Positions 5,987-13,346 of a DNA stretch of 26,826 nt are shown one piece after another. How positions within the stretch are numbered: position 1 is the stretch's first letter; the number at the start of each line of letters is the position of its first letter. The notes beneath the pieces were generated by a model that saw only the letters and a list, made by a program, of their open reading frames with translations, had not been told where the DNA came from and made no database searches. Origin of the DNA: a virus; the IMG/VR virus record IMGVR_UViG_3300047356_001015, positions 1-26,826 of that record, one strand, 5' to 3'. Position numbers and translations under genes: made by a program.

Positions 5987-7360
5987 TTTACAATCTTGAT
6001 AGAATTGTTCCATTTCAGGAAAAGTTTTTAAAAAATTTGTAGAACGTCTACGATCATGCTCATCAACAAATATAGCAAAATCTTTTCTAAATATATCAAG
6101 TTGTTGTTGTGTTAAGTTTTCGTTATCAAACACTTCTAGTAATCTACTAAACTTGTCACCTTCCCATTTATGAAACCCGTTTTTTACATTTACGTTTTCT
6201 AAGTTACTACGAATGAATTCTAACTGTTTAGCAATGTTTTTTGTCCATTCTTTTGGGGCAATTTTTATAGTTTGATGATCGGGCCATCTTAAATAAGGAA
6301 CATCTAGTATAATCGGTGTTGGCTTTCCTAGTCCTCCAAATTCAGTTTTAATAGATAGTATATCCTGTAAAAATTTATCAAAAGAAAACATGCTTAATAA
6401 ATTATAGGTACTCATACAAGTAAAAGTACAGTTAGGCACCTCAGTTAATATACGTCTAATAGTTGCAATCCATTTATTATAATTAAGTCCGTATCTAATA
6501 TATTCAGCTTGTGTACCATGTGCTTCGGCACTTGTAAATATTTTAAAATTTTTAACTTTGCCTTCATTACAGATTATTTTAATTTTTTCAATAAATTTAT
6601 CTATTACAGCATCAGGTAAGCACATATTACTATTGATAGAAAATTCTAAATTTGGCAAGGGATTTTCTATCAAATAATCAAGAATTTTAAAAGTATCTTT
6701 TGATAATAATGGTTCGCCACCAGTAATTCTAAACGTGTGTAATTTAGACGATACACTAGGCCACCATTTCCAAAAAGCTTCAACATAAGGATTATGTTCT
6801 CTATTTGGTATAGGCATAGTTCCTTGCTTTTTAATCCAATCTAAATCATTAAAGTTACTACTAGTTTTATATGCACCATGCTGTTGTATTTCTTCTACCC
6901 ATTTACTACTAACCTGAGGACTACAATAACTACATTTTAAATTACACACATGACTAAAACTAACTTCTAAGTAACTAGGATCAACATCGTCATCCCAAGG
7001 CTTAGATATAATTTCATCAATAAAATTTCTAGCCCATGGTTCTGCAGATTTATATACTCTATCGCTAAGAGCTTCAGGGTTACAATCTTCTACTCGCCAG
7101 CAATAGTCACATTCACTAGGACGTTTTCCTTCTAACATTTCTTTACGCTGAAGTTTTTTAAATTTAGTATTATGTAATGCACTTGGATTATCAGCAATTT
7201 CATCTAAAGGAATTTTATGCGGAACGGGATGATGACAACTGTGTGTTTGTCCACTATGTAAATGTAAAGTTACCTGCTTCCATTTTGCTGTACAAAAACT
7301 CGGACTTACTTCATTTAAAACATTATCTCGGAAATGATATAGATCATCAGATGTTTTCAT
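5975..7360 (-). CDS. Twitch-domain-containing radical SAM protein
   Basis: A 461-aa protein. The canonical radical SAM motif VCNLKCSYC gives Cys139, Cys143 and Cys146 for the 4Fe-4S cluster that cleaves SAM, and ITGGEPLL at 212-219 is the SAM-binding GGEP. Upstream, a separate region holds FCTAKWKQ (Cys23), SCHHP (Cys42), ECDYCW (Cys84, Cys87) and Cys93, with NPSALHNT and RKEMLEGKRP between. This order matches the twitch-type auxiliary cluster region of radical SAM proteins common in marine phages, here N-terminal to the SAM domain. Known radical SAM/twitch enzymes modify peptides or sugars; the substrate here is unknown. The start lies one base past the stop of the GT-A-like gene, so it ends the early operon. 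It converges on the plus-strand operon with an 8-base overlap at the stops. Confidence 0.85.
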   Translation of the reverse strand: MKTSDDLYHFRDNVLNEVSPSFCTAKWKQVTLHLHSGQTHSCHHPVPHKIPLDEIADNPSALHNTKFKKLQRKEMLEGKRPSECDYCWRVEDCNPEALSDRVYKSAEPWARNFIDEIISKPWDDDVDPSYLEVSFSHVCNLKCSYCSPQVSSKWVEEIQQHGAYKTSSNFNDLDWIKKQGTMPIPNREHNPYVEAFWKWWPSVSSKLHTFRITGGEPLLSKDTFKILDYLIENPLPNLEFSINSNMCLPDAVIDKFIEKIKIICNEGKVKNFKIFTSAEAHGTQAEYIRYGLNYNKWIATIRRILTEVPNCTFTCMSTYNLLSMFSFDKFLQDILSIKTEFGGLGKPTPIILDVPYLRWPDHQTIKIAPKEWTKNIAKQLEFIRSNLENVNVKNGFHKWEGDKFSRLLEVFDNENLTQQQLDIFRKDFAIFVDEHDRRRSTNFLKTFPEMEQFYQDCKLIT

Positions 7361-7361
7361 T

Positions 7362-8252
7362 TTATAATTTTATATTTCTTGCAGGCTGAGTGTAAACTTT
7401 CTTAAAAAATTTACTCTGTTGCTCATCTAAAGGCATTTGTCCTATTGGTAGTTTAAGTTCGTTTACTAACGAAGCTCCTAGAACTTCTATAGCTTCTAAT
7501 AAGTCATCACCTGTTATTTGTGTTTTTTGTTTTTCATTCCACAGGTTATTTAAATATGTGAAGTCTCTTACCTGTATGTGATCCCAATCTGTACACATTG
7601 TTTTAAAAACACCTTCTCTAGCGCCGTATATAGTCCATAATCCGTTTTTTATATCTGCACCAACCATAGTCCAAACTAACAGTCTGTTATAATTTTGCCA
7701 CCATAACTTTTCTAAATCTTTTATTACCGATCCTCTGTTTAGCGACATTTTTACACCTTCGCGGAATCCTGCTCTCCAAGCCTGTTGAGGAGTTGAACTA
7801 ATAATACTAGTCGAAAAATTTTCATTTAGTTGAAGATAATTATCAAAATAACAAAATTCTATACTTGTGTCATCGGAGCCGTCTGTATTTTCATGTGTTT
7901 TCATATTTTTTACAAAATTTCTTGTCCACATTTTTATACTACCGTTACCGTACATTAGTCCATTTACATCTATCTTGCCAGCCCAGCTAAATTGATAATC
8001 TTTTGTTGCATTTAGTTTATTCAAATCAAGATCTACTTCTAAAAACTTAGGATCAATAATTGTATCACCATCAATAGTAATAAAATTTTCAGTTTCGCTT
8101 AGATCAGCACATGCTTTGTGTGCAGCATCTGAACCTTCTACTCCATGTACACGTTTAGCCCATGGGACTTTGGCTAGTAAGTCTGCATAATTTTCTTCAG
8201 CGTTAGGTTCATCATAACTTAAAAATATTATATCTTGATCAATTACTTTCAT
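7362..8252 (-). CDS. GT-A-like putative glycosyltransferase (paralogue of 285-947)
   Basis: A 296-aa protein. DIIFLSYDEPNAEENY at 7-22, AKRVHGVEG at 32-40 and FITIDGDT at 57-64 form the same N-terminal layout as the protein at 285-947, with Asp61-Gly62-Asp63 as the DxD-like motif. YGNGSIKMW and AWRAGFREGVKM again align with the paralogue. An extra C-terminal tail of about 70 residues is absent from the shorter copy. The GT-A-like reading suggests metal-dependent transfer of a sugar from a nucleotide donor; donor and acceptor are unknown. The ATG at 8252 lies 14 bases inside the preceding gene, and the stop is one base from the radical SAM start, so all three are likely translated from one mRNA. 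Confidence 0.6.
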   Translation of the reverse strand: MKVIDQDIIFLSYDEPNAEENYADLLAKVPWAKRVHGVEGSDAAHKACADLSETENFITIDGDTIIDPKFLEVDLDLNKLNATKDYQFSWAGKIDVNGLMYGNGSIKMWTRNFVKNMKTHENTDGSDDTSIEFCYFDNYLQLNENFSTSIISSTPQQAWRAGFREGVKMSLNRGSVIKDLEKLWWQNYNRLLVWTMVGADIKNGLWTIYGAREGVFKTMCTDWDHIQVRDFTYLNNLWNEKQKTQITGDDLLEAIEVLGASLVNELKLPIGQMPLDEQQSKFFKKVYTQPARNIKL

Positions 8253-8784
8253 GTTTATATCCTATTGTATGTACATGCGGTATATGACTACTATTAGTTA
8301 AAACCGATACTGTTTTATGCGACGAGCAATTACTAATTTTTATTTCTTTTTGTGTTGCAAATTCTTTTAAATTAATACTAAACTTATCTAATAATATAAA
8401 TCTGTTAGTGCTATCTACAATATAATATTCTTTTAGATAATCTTCGCCTATTGACAATGCTGTACAATTTACATCATCTATAAAATTATTTACGACCCAT
8501 CCGTCTTTTTCTTGTACAATCTGGATTCCTGATTCTAATATATCTGCTTTATTTACAAAATTTGTATGATGTACAGATTCTTCTTCATCGATATTGATAG
8601 GAACAATGTGATAACTTCCTTTTGTTTTAACATTTTCAATTACTTTGTAATCAAACATTGCTTTTTCGCCATTATTAAATTCATTAAAAGTTTTTTTATC
8701 AATTTTGATATACTTTTCAACTGTTGCTTTAATATTAGAGACTGAAGTTATGTTGCCTTCTTCGTCATAGTGTAAGTAAAACAT
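8239..8784 (-). CDS. Protein of unknown function, 181 aa
   Basis: I do not recognise this protein. It begins MFYLHYDEEGNITSVSN, has mixed alpha/beta character, many acidic and Asn residues, and a His-rich C-terminal end (SSHIPHVHTIGYKH). There is no signal peptide or membrane segment. The ATG at 8784 is preferred over an upstream GTG at 8805 because AGGAG lies eight bases before it, and because it forms a TAATG junction with the preceding glycosyltransferase gene. Its stop lies 14 bases inside the next gene. The position inside a glycosyltransferase operon suggests an accessory role, or a virion protein that is modified by the enzymes, but nothing in the sequence proves either. Confidence 0.7.
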   Translation of the reverse strand: MFYLHYDEEGNITSVSNIKATVEKYIKIDKKTFNEFNNGEKAMFDYKVIENVKTKGSYHIVPINIDEEESVHHTNFVNKADILESGIQIVQEKDGWVVNNFIDDVNCTALSIGEDYLKEYYIVDSTNRFILLDKFSINLKEFATQKEIKISNCSSHKTVSVLTNSSHIPHVHTIGYKHESN

Positions 8785-9611
8785 TATATTTTCTCCTCTA
8801 GCCACTTAACTATATCATTTGACAAAAAACTATTTTCAACGTAATGCAATACACCCGATTGTTTATATCCATTAATAATGATATCATTATTTCCAAAATC
8901 AACAGTTAGAAGTTCTGTCCATTTAGATGGTGGATTATATAAATTTTGTAAATGAGGTTTCATATGTGTAAACGCTAATGTACTATTATCTAAACAATAT
9001 CCTTGCATATCTAATATTTTTAATGCTATTGCTGCACTAACATCAACACTACACCAGGCTTGAAAATCGTTAGGTGCATATTGTTTGTAAAATTCTCTCC
9101 AATGTTTCATTACTATATCAAGCAATACGAAAAATCCGTGTGTACTTTCTGATTTTGAAAATTGATATAGTCCTGTATATACATTTGGCAAATCGTTTGA
9201 ATCAAATGTTTTCCTATAATATCGAGAAGTAATTAGTTCGTTTCGATAAGTCTTAACATTTTTTGTAAATAATAAAGGAGGTGATTTTGTAAAATCTTGC
9301 CAAACTTTATTAATATTATCTAACACCAACATATCTACATCCATAACAACTGTATTTTCATAAGGTGTTATGTGGTAAACTTTCCAACGATTTTCAATTT
9401 TCCATTGTTTATTATTAGCACCATCGCCCCAAGGTATAGGTATAATTTTATCAAATACCTTTTGATACTCAGGAAGTACTTCGTCGTTAGTAATTAAACT
9501 TATATTGGTTCTAGGACTGTTAGCAAGAACACTTAACGCTAGTGCATACGCTTGTCTAATATAATCTGTTGTATTATTATTTTGTGCAACAAGACAAATG
9601 CCGTTACTCAT
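8784..9611 (-). CDS. GT-A-like glycosyltransferase, GT8-type look
   Basis: A 275-aa protein with N-terminal GICLVAQNNNTTDYIRQA, a segment SLITNDE (38-44), and NTVVMDVDMLV where Asp91-Val92-Asp93 is the DxD expected for metal and nucleotide-sugar binding. The strand-then-DxD-then-hydrophobic pattern is that of GT-A enzymes such as the GT8 group. WCSVDVSAAIAL near residue 195 could form the second acidic site. It is a diverged tandem copy of the next gene upstream (9604-10455): both open with NNNTxDYxxQA and carry D-x-D in the same place. The ATG at 9611 is chosen over an in-frame TTG at 9629 because AAGGAG lies seven bases before it and it sits in an ATGAGTAA overlap with the upstream stop. 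The sugar and acceptor are unknown. Confidence 0.7.
   Translation of the reverse strand: MSNGICLVAQNNNTTDYIRQAYALALSVLANSPRTNISLITNDEVLPEYQKVFDKIIPIPWGDGANNKQWKIENRWKVYHITPYENTVVMDVDMLVLDNINKVWQDFTKSPPLLFTKNVKTYRNELITSRYYRKTFDSNDLPNVYTGLYQFSKSESTHGFFVLLDIVMKHWREFYKQYAPNDFQAWCSVDVSAAIALKILDMQGYCLDNSTLAFTHMKPHLQNLYNPPSKWTELLTVDFGNNDIIINGYKQSGVLHYVENSFLSNDIVKWLEEKI
8793..8797 (-). promoter_or_regulatory. Ribosome binding site AGGAG deciding the start at 8784
   Basis: AGGAG on the minus strand lies eight bases before the ATG at 8784. A GTG start at 8805 would place this site inside the coding sequence, so the shorter 181-aa product is favoured. Confidence 0.7.
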
Positions 9612-10455
9612 TAGCAAACTCCTTATCAATAAACTTGTCTAAACTAAACTTGTTCATAATATGAGTAGTAGCATCATCTAACTTAACAGCAAGATAATCA
9701 TGATCTCTTTGTGCTAATAATTTTATACTACTATTGTTTGCATCTACTAGTACATCCTTATCAGTAGATACCCACATATCAGTAGGAATATCTAGAGGCC
9801 AGTTACTATCTTCTACAAACCCTCGCATTGTGTGTAATGCAATACTAAAAGCAAAATCATTTCTAAATTTTGTTTCGATGATATTATAAACTAATCTATA
9901 ATAATTATAATTTTCTTTAATATGTTTTACTAAATCAAATACTGTTTTTGACGTATAACTCTTAGTAAAGTAAATTATTGTCGCCCAATACATTGGTACA
10001 GAATTATCACTAATTCTATCAAAACTTTTATAAGATTTACTAGTATTTACTAATTGATAATTCTTAGCAATCATGAAATCTTCTGACATGTTAAAACAAG
10101 TTAGTAATTTATCATTACTAATCAATAAATCAGTATCAAGAACTAATGTTTGTTCAAATACTGTAAGATCAAATGCACTATCTCTTGCACTATTTTTCCA
10201 ATCTAACTTGCCGTGATTTCCATGTATTCCATCATAAAATGTTTTGTTAGATGGAATAGGAGCAGGGCTATATGTAACTACATCAATATATTTTTTATAA
10301 AACGGAAATTTTTTAATTAGGTGGTCTTTGTCATCAGTTATTAGTTGTACTGATAACCCTAGATATTTTTTTATACGTTTTGCACAATATATTGCTTGCT
10401 TTACATAATCAATTGTATTGTTATTAAAAGCAAATAAAACTACGCCTTTTTTCAT
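9604..10455 (-). CDS. GT-A-like glycosyltransferase, tandem paralogue of 8784-9611
   Basis: A 283-aa protein opening MKKGVVLFAFNNNTIDYVKQA, followed by VQLITDDKD at 36-44 and TLVLDTDLLI, giving Asp107-Thr108-Asp109 as the DxD motif. The match to the neighbour at 8784-9611 in both the NNNTxDY opening and the DxD strand indicates an old tandem duplication; elsewhere they differ clearly, so the two may use different donors or acceptors. The insert of about 15 residues between the opening fold and the DxD (GIHGNHGKLDW) is absent from the neighbour. The ATG at 10455 overlaps the previous stop as ATGA, and the stop overlaps the next ATG by 8 bases. GT-A fold transfer is inferred from motif and order, not proven. 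Confidence 0.7.
   Translation of the reverse strand: MKKGVVLFAFNNNTIDYVKQAIYCAKRIKKYLGLSVQLITDDKDHLIKKFPFYKKYIDVVTYSPAPIPSNKTFYDGIHGNHGKLDWKNSARDSAFDLTVFEQTLVLDTDLLISNDKLLTCFNMSEDFMIAKNYQLVNTSKSYKSFDRISDNSVPMYWATIIYFTKSYTSKTVFDLVKHIKENYNYYRLVYNIIETKFRNDFAFSIALHTMRGFVEDSNWPLDIPTDMWVSTDKDVLVDANNSSIKLLAQRDHDYLAVKLDDATTHIMNKFSLDKFIDKEFANE
9619..9624 (-). promoter_or_regulatory. Ribosome binding site AAGGAG deciding the start at 9611
   Basis: AAGGAG, which encodes Lys-Glu at the end of the upstream glycosyltransferase, lies seven bases before the ATG at 9611. It makes that ATG the likely start rather than the in-frame TTG at 9629. Confidence 0.7.
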
Positions 10456-10799
10456 AGACTAGTTAATCCTTCAACTGATCTGTTGTCTTTAATTTTTTTA
10501 TAATCATATAAGTATTTTCTAGATGCAAAAGTATAGACACCTAATAACTGTCTTGTAAATTCTTTTAGATTATTGACATCAAAAGGAATACTATTGTCAT
10601 CTAACAAAACTGTTTCTCCTTGATCTAATTCTAGCAAACTTTGGCAGAAACTAATTAAATCCATAGTAACAGTTATTTTATGCCCATTAGTATAATGGAC
10701 AAGATTATCTTGATACTGCTTTAAAAAAATACGTTTTTGGTTGTTTTGTGTTTCTAAAAAGTTAGAAAATTCTAGAGCTTTTTCCAGTCGTTCATCCAT
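10452..10799 (-). CDS. Conserved-looking small phage protein, 115 aa
   Basis: A small soluble protein beginning MDERLEKALEFSNFLETQNNQKR, mostly helical at both ends with a short beta segment (YTNGHKITVTMDLISF) in the middle. It resembles a conserved hypothetical protein found in many marine T4-like phages; I know of no assigned function. It is the first gene behind a strong sigma70-like promoter, with AAGGAG five bases before the ATG, and its stop overlaps the next start as ATGA. It should therefore be made early and in quantity with the glycosyltransferases that follow. The acidic/basic helical make-up could suit a small adaptor or regulator, but there is no recognisable DNA-binding motif. 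Confidence 0.75.
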   Translation of the reverse strand: MDERLEKALEFSNFLETQNNQKRIFLKQYQDNLVHYTNGHKITVTMDLISFCQSLLELDQGETVLLDDNSIPFDVNNLKEFTRQLLGVYTFASRKYLYDYKKIKDNRSVEGLTSL

Positions 10800-10810
10800 G
10801 GGATCTCCTT

Positions 10811-10833
10811 GTATATACTGTTATAGTATATAC
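10811..10833. repeat. Inverted repeat GTATATAC-N7-GTATATAC over the early promoter
   Basis: Two copies of the self-complementary octamer GTATATAC are separated by seven bases. One covers the -10 hexamer and the other the expected start of transcription. The placement is that of an operator for a dimeric repressor, although alternating TA steps could also arise by chance in AT-rich DNA. Confidence 0.45.
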
Positions 10834-10853
10834 TAAAACTAAGTGTTTGTCAA
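10825..10853 (-). promoter_or_regulatory. Sigma70-type promoter TTGACA-N17-TATACT
   Basis: On the minus strand a perfect TTGACA (10848-10853) is followed by exactly 17 bases and TATACT (10825-10830). The first ATG (10799) follows about 25 bases later with AAGGAG before it. This is a near-consensus host sigma70 promoter, as used by early genes of T4-like phages. It sits in the 61-base gap after the 303-aa structural gene and would drive the 10799 to 5975 operon independently of the late tail genes. Confidence 0.85.
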
Positions 10854-10860
10854 GAGTTAA

Positions 10861-11772
10861 TTAGAAAGTATTTGAACTGCCAGTAGCTACACTAGGTGAT
10901 GTAACTTCAACGTTTGAGCCTGTAGCACGTCTAACAGTAATAGCACTTGTTAGAGTGCCTTGGACGGGTTCATCAACAGGTGCGCCAGTTCCTGTTTGGT
11001 CGCCTGCATCATCGTCTCTGAAAAATACACGTACTCTTATTCCGTTAGTGATATATCTAATATAAATTTGGTAGTCGTTTTCTGAGTACGGATTAGTACC
11101 GCCATCTTGGAAAATTTTTACCTCAGTGCCATTTGTGTTCAAATCATACATACCTGTGTTGGTAATTGTACCTTGGTTACCGCCACCGTCTGCATATGCA
11201 CTTGTATAGTTTATACTTACGTTTTTAGCATCGTTTACTAGGCTTTTCCAATCTAGTGTTTTAGCTTCAGAACCAGTATAAGATAAAGACGAATTAATAC
11301 TAACCACTCCGCCGGCATTCCAAAATGCTTTGAATGCGTTTGCACTTCCCCAGGTTAACTGTACATCATGTATTTGTGTACCATTCCATCCACCTGATTT
11401 ATTTTTTGTTCTTGCTGTACTAAGTGTACTTTGTGCCGTTGCCATTGTAAATCTATTTGATGTTACTGTAGATAATGCCGTTTCAAATTCGTTATGTATT
11501 GCTGCTGTAATGCCTGTGTCTGTATCAACTGTTGTTAGTGCTACGGCACTATTAGTTTGGTGTGCGCTTGCTTTGCGAATATCACCTCTTAAATTGTTCC
11601 ATTGTGATGCTGTAATTGTTGAACCTACAGATACCGACGGTGCTGAAATACCAACATTATATCCCGATGAACCGTTACCGCTTCCTGTTGGGGTTCCCAT
11701 TACTGTGTTTATACCGCTTCTTAGTGTGGTATAATGTGTTTCATTAATACTTGAGCCTACTGATACAGCCAT
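10861..11772 (-). CDS. Phage virion/tail-associated structural protein
   Basis: A 303-aa Gly/Ser/Thr/Asn-rich protein with the composition of phage fibre proteins. The N-terminus carries a repeated unit: VSVGSSINETHYTTLRSGI at 3-21 and VSVGSTITASQWNNLRGDI at 47-65, followed by AHQT. This paired unit is typical of tail-region proteins in marine T4-like phages. The rest is predicted beta-rich (TLDWKSLVNDAKNVSINYTS). There are no enzyme motifs and no signal peptide. It has its own late-type octamer at 11800-11807, 27 bases upstream, placed over the stop of the fibre gene before it. It is the last gene of the late tail block; its stop lies only seven bases from the -35 box of the early promoter. 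A role in the fibre or baseplate is inferred from context. Confidence 0.65.
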   Translation of the reverse strand: MAVSVGSSINETHYTTLRSGINTVMGTPTGSGNGSSGYNVGISAPSVSVGSTITASQWNNLRGDIRKASAHQTNSAVALTTVDTDTGITAAIHNEFETALSTVTSNRFTMATAQSTLSTARTKNKSGGWNGTQIHDVQLTWGSANAFKAFWNAGGVVSINSSLSYTGSEAKTLDWKSLVNDAKNVSINYTSAYADGGGNQGTITNTGMYDLNTNGTEVKIFQDGGTNPYSENDYQIYIRYITNGIRVRVFFRDDDAGDQTGTGAPVDEPVQGTLTSAITVRRATGSNVEVTSPSVATGSSNTF

Positions 11773-11799
11773 TCTTCATCCTTTTTTAAACTACGTACT

Positions 11800-11807
11800 T
11801 ATTTATA
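11800..11807 (-). promoter_or_regulatory. T4-type late promoter TATAAATA overlapping a stop codon
   Basis: This is an exact late octamer on the minus strand, 27 bases before the ATG at 11772. It overlaps the last codons and TAA of the fibre gene 11803-13311. Confidence 0.75.
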
Positions 11808-13311
11808 CTTTTAAGACACACTCGATTAATTTTTCTGACTCGTCCTGGCTTGATTCTAGAGCAATTCCTACTAATGCTGTTGATGCTATAGTAGTACAAA
11901 CACCATCTTCCCATGCATAAACAGGCTGTCCTTTTGTTACAGTTCCTTTTACTCTTACTGGAACACGCCCTTTAAGACCAATTGCTTGACCGTCACAATC
12001 GCTATTCATTAAATATGCAGGCTCTGCAGATATAACTCCAATTGCCATGCAACTTGCTTTACATGCTGTAGCTTCTGCTTCGCCGCCGACACACATTGCT
12101 GTTCCTGTTGGATAATCTTGATCAGTTACATAAACTTCTGCTAAGTCAGCATATCTTGCACTTGTTGCTGTGCCTTGAAATAATACTGCATTTAAGTTTC
12201 CTGATCCGTCTCTTACAGCTATAGTATTGCCGGTGCCTGTTCCGCTTGAGTCTACTGATCCTACTCTAGTATTTCCACCTACAATAAGAGCACTTGCTTT
12301 TTCTGAAATTCCATAATAATTTCCGGCATATACATCATCAAATGGTGCTGCTGTAGAACCTATGTCTATACTTCTATAAACAGTTGGACCTGTACTTTGT
12401 ATACCAGGTAAAATATTTCCTGGACGGATATCTACAACATTTACGGTTGCTCCGCCGGATTCTTTTACTCTAAATTTAATTTCGTCACCTTGTGAATTTT
12501 GTATAACACCTTCGTTATCATTCTCGATAAACAATTTTAAATCTAATCCTGCACCAATTGCAATACCTGCATCAGTTTGGAAGTTTGTTATCTCTGTGAA
12601 TACTGTTGGCGCACCTGGGTTAGCTGTAACATAATTACTTGCATCAACTCCGTTAAGTTTTAATGCGTTAGATGCTGTACCGTGGAATTGATGATCTGTG
12701 CTTGTTACTCCAGCTGTTGCACTTTGCGTATTTTTAAGTGTAACACCCTGGCGTACTATATCAAATCCTGAAATTGCGTTTTGTGCATCAGTTGAGTCGA
12801 TAGTAAATTCTACTGGGCTTATTAAGAATTGTACATCGTCGTTTACTGTTGCAGCAATTACACTTCTACTAATTGATCCAGTATCAAGTACTGTTTTACT
12901 TTGCATTTGTGTAATGCCTGTACCTGCATCTTGTGGACCTACGAGTACAAAATCTGTGCCGTTGTATGCATATAACTGTTGGTTAGTTGTATCCCACCAA
13001 AAATCACCAGTTGATAAACCTGCTGGTGCTGTAGCACTAATTTCTGCGCCGCCTGTTGTGCGCCATTTGCCACCGTCATAAAATTTTAATTTGCTATTTG
13101 CTGTATCAAACCATATTTGGCCTTGTATAGCCCTTGGTGGTTGATTTGCTCCTGCAAAGTTTTCTAAAAGAAATACAAAGTTTTCGTTTTGTATCTCACC
13201 GTACCCTGCATAATTCTTACCAACTAACTTAATGTCAGTTGTTTGATCAATAGTACCGTCTTGTACTATTGTAAGCTGGGTAGTATCATATTTGTTTATT
13301 GTGTACGCCAT
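11803..13311 (-). CDS. Tail-fibre-like protein 1, Cys-rich C-terminal domain
   Basis: A 502-aa protein. Residues 1-125 form the domain shared with the next two upstream genes: DGTIDQTT, GYGEIQNENFVFLLENFA, AIQGQIWFDT, LKFYDGGKW and TGDFWWDT. The middle is beta-rich (RVGSVDSSGTGTGNTIAV). The C-terminal 120 residues begin ARYADLAEVY and continue with GTAMCVGG, AIGVISAEPAYLMNSD, LKGRVPVRVKG and KGQPVYAWEDG. This order is seen at the ends of many marine phage fibre proteins and resembles the peptidase G2/chaperone-like endings of some phage tail proteins; I see no certain catalytic set. Six cysteines cluster here (407 to 498), unusual for a fibre. A GATAAATA late octamer lies 21 bases upstream of the ATG. 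It is likely part of the host-recognition apparatus. Confidence 0.75.
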   Translation of the reverse strand: MAYTINKYDTTQLTIVQDGTIDQTTDIKLVGKNYAGYGEIQNENFVFLLENFAGANQPPRAIQGQIWFDTANSKLKFYDGGKWRTTGGAEISATAPAGLSTGDFWWDTTNQQLYAYNGTDFVLVGPQDAGTGITQMQSKTVLDTGSISRSVIAATVNDDVQFLISPVEFTIDSTDAQNAISGFDIVRQGVTLKNTQSATAGVTSTDHQFHGTASNALKLNGVDASNYVTANPGAPTVFTEITNFQTDAGIAIGAGLDLKLFIENDNEGVIQNSQGDEIKFRVKESGGATVNVVDIRPGNILPGIQSTGPTVYRSIDIGSTAAPFDDVYAGNYYGISEKASALIVGGNTRVGSVDSSGTGTGNTIAVRDGSGNLNAVLFQGTATSARYADLAEVYVTDQDYPTGTAMCVGGEAEATACKASCMAIGVISAEPAYLMNSDCDGQAIGLKGRVPVRVKGTVTKGQPVYAWEDGVCTTIASTALVGIALESSQDESEKLIECVLKV

Positions 13312-13332
13312 GTTTCAGTTCCTTGTTACAAG

Positions 13333-13340
13333 TATTTATC
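13333..13340 (-). promoter_or_regulatory. Late-type promoter octamer GATAAATA
   Basis: The octamer matches the late consensus except at the first base and lies 21 bases before the ATG at 13311, in the 35-base gap between two fibre genes, with AAGGAA downstream as ribosome binding site. Confidence 0.65.
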
Positions 13341-13346
13341 AGATCC

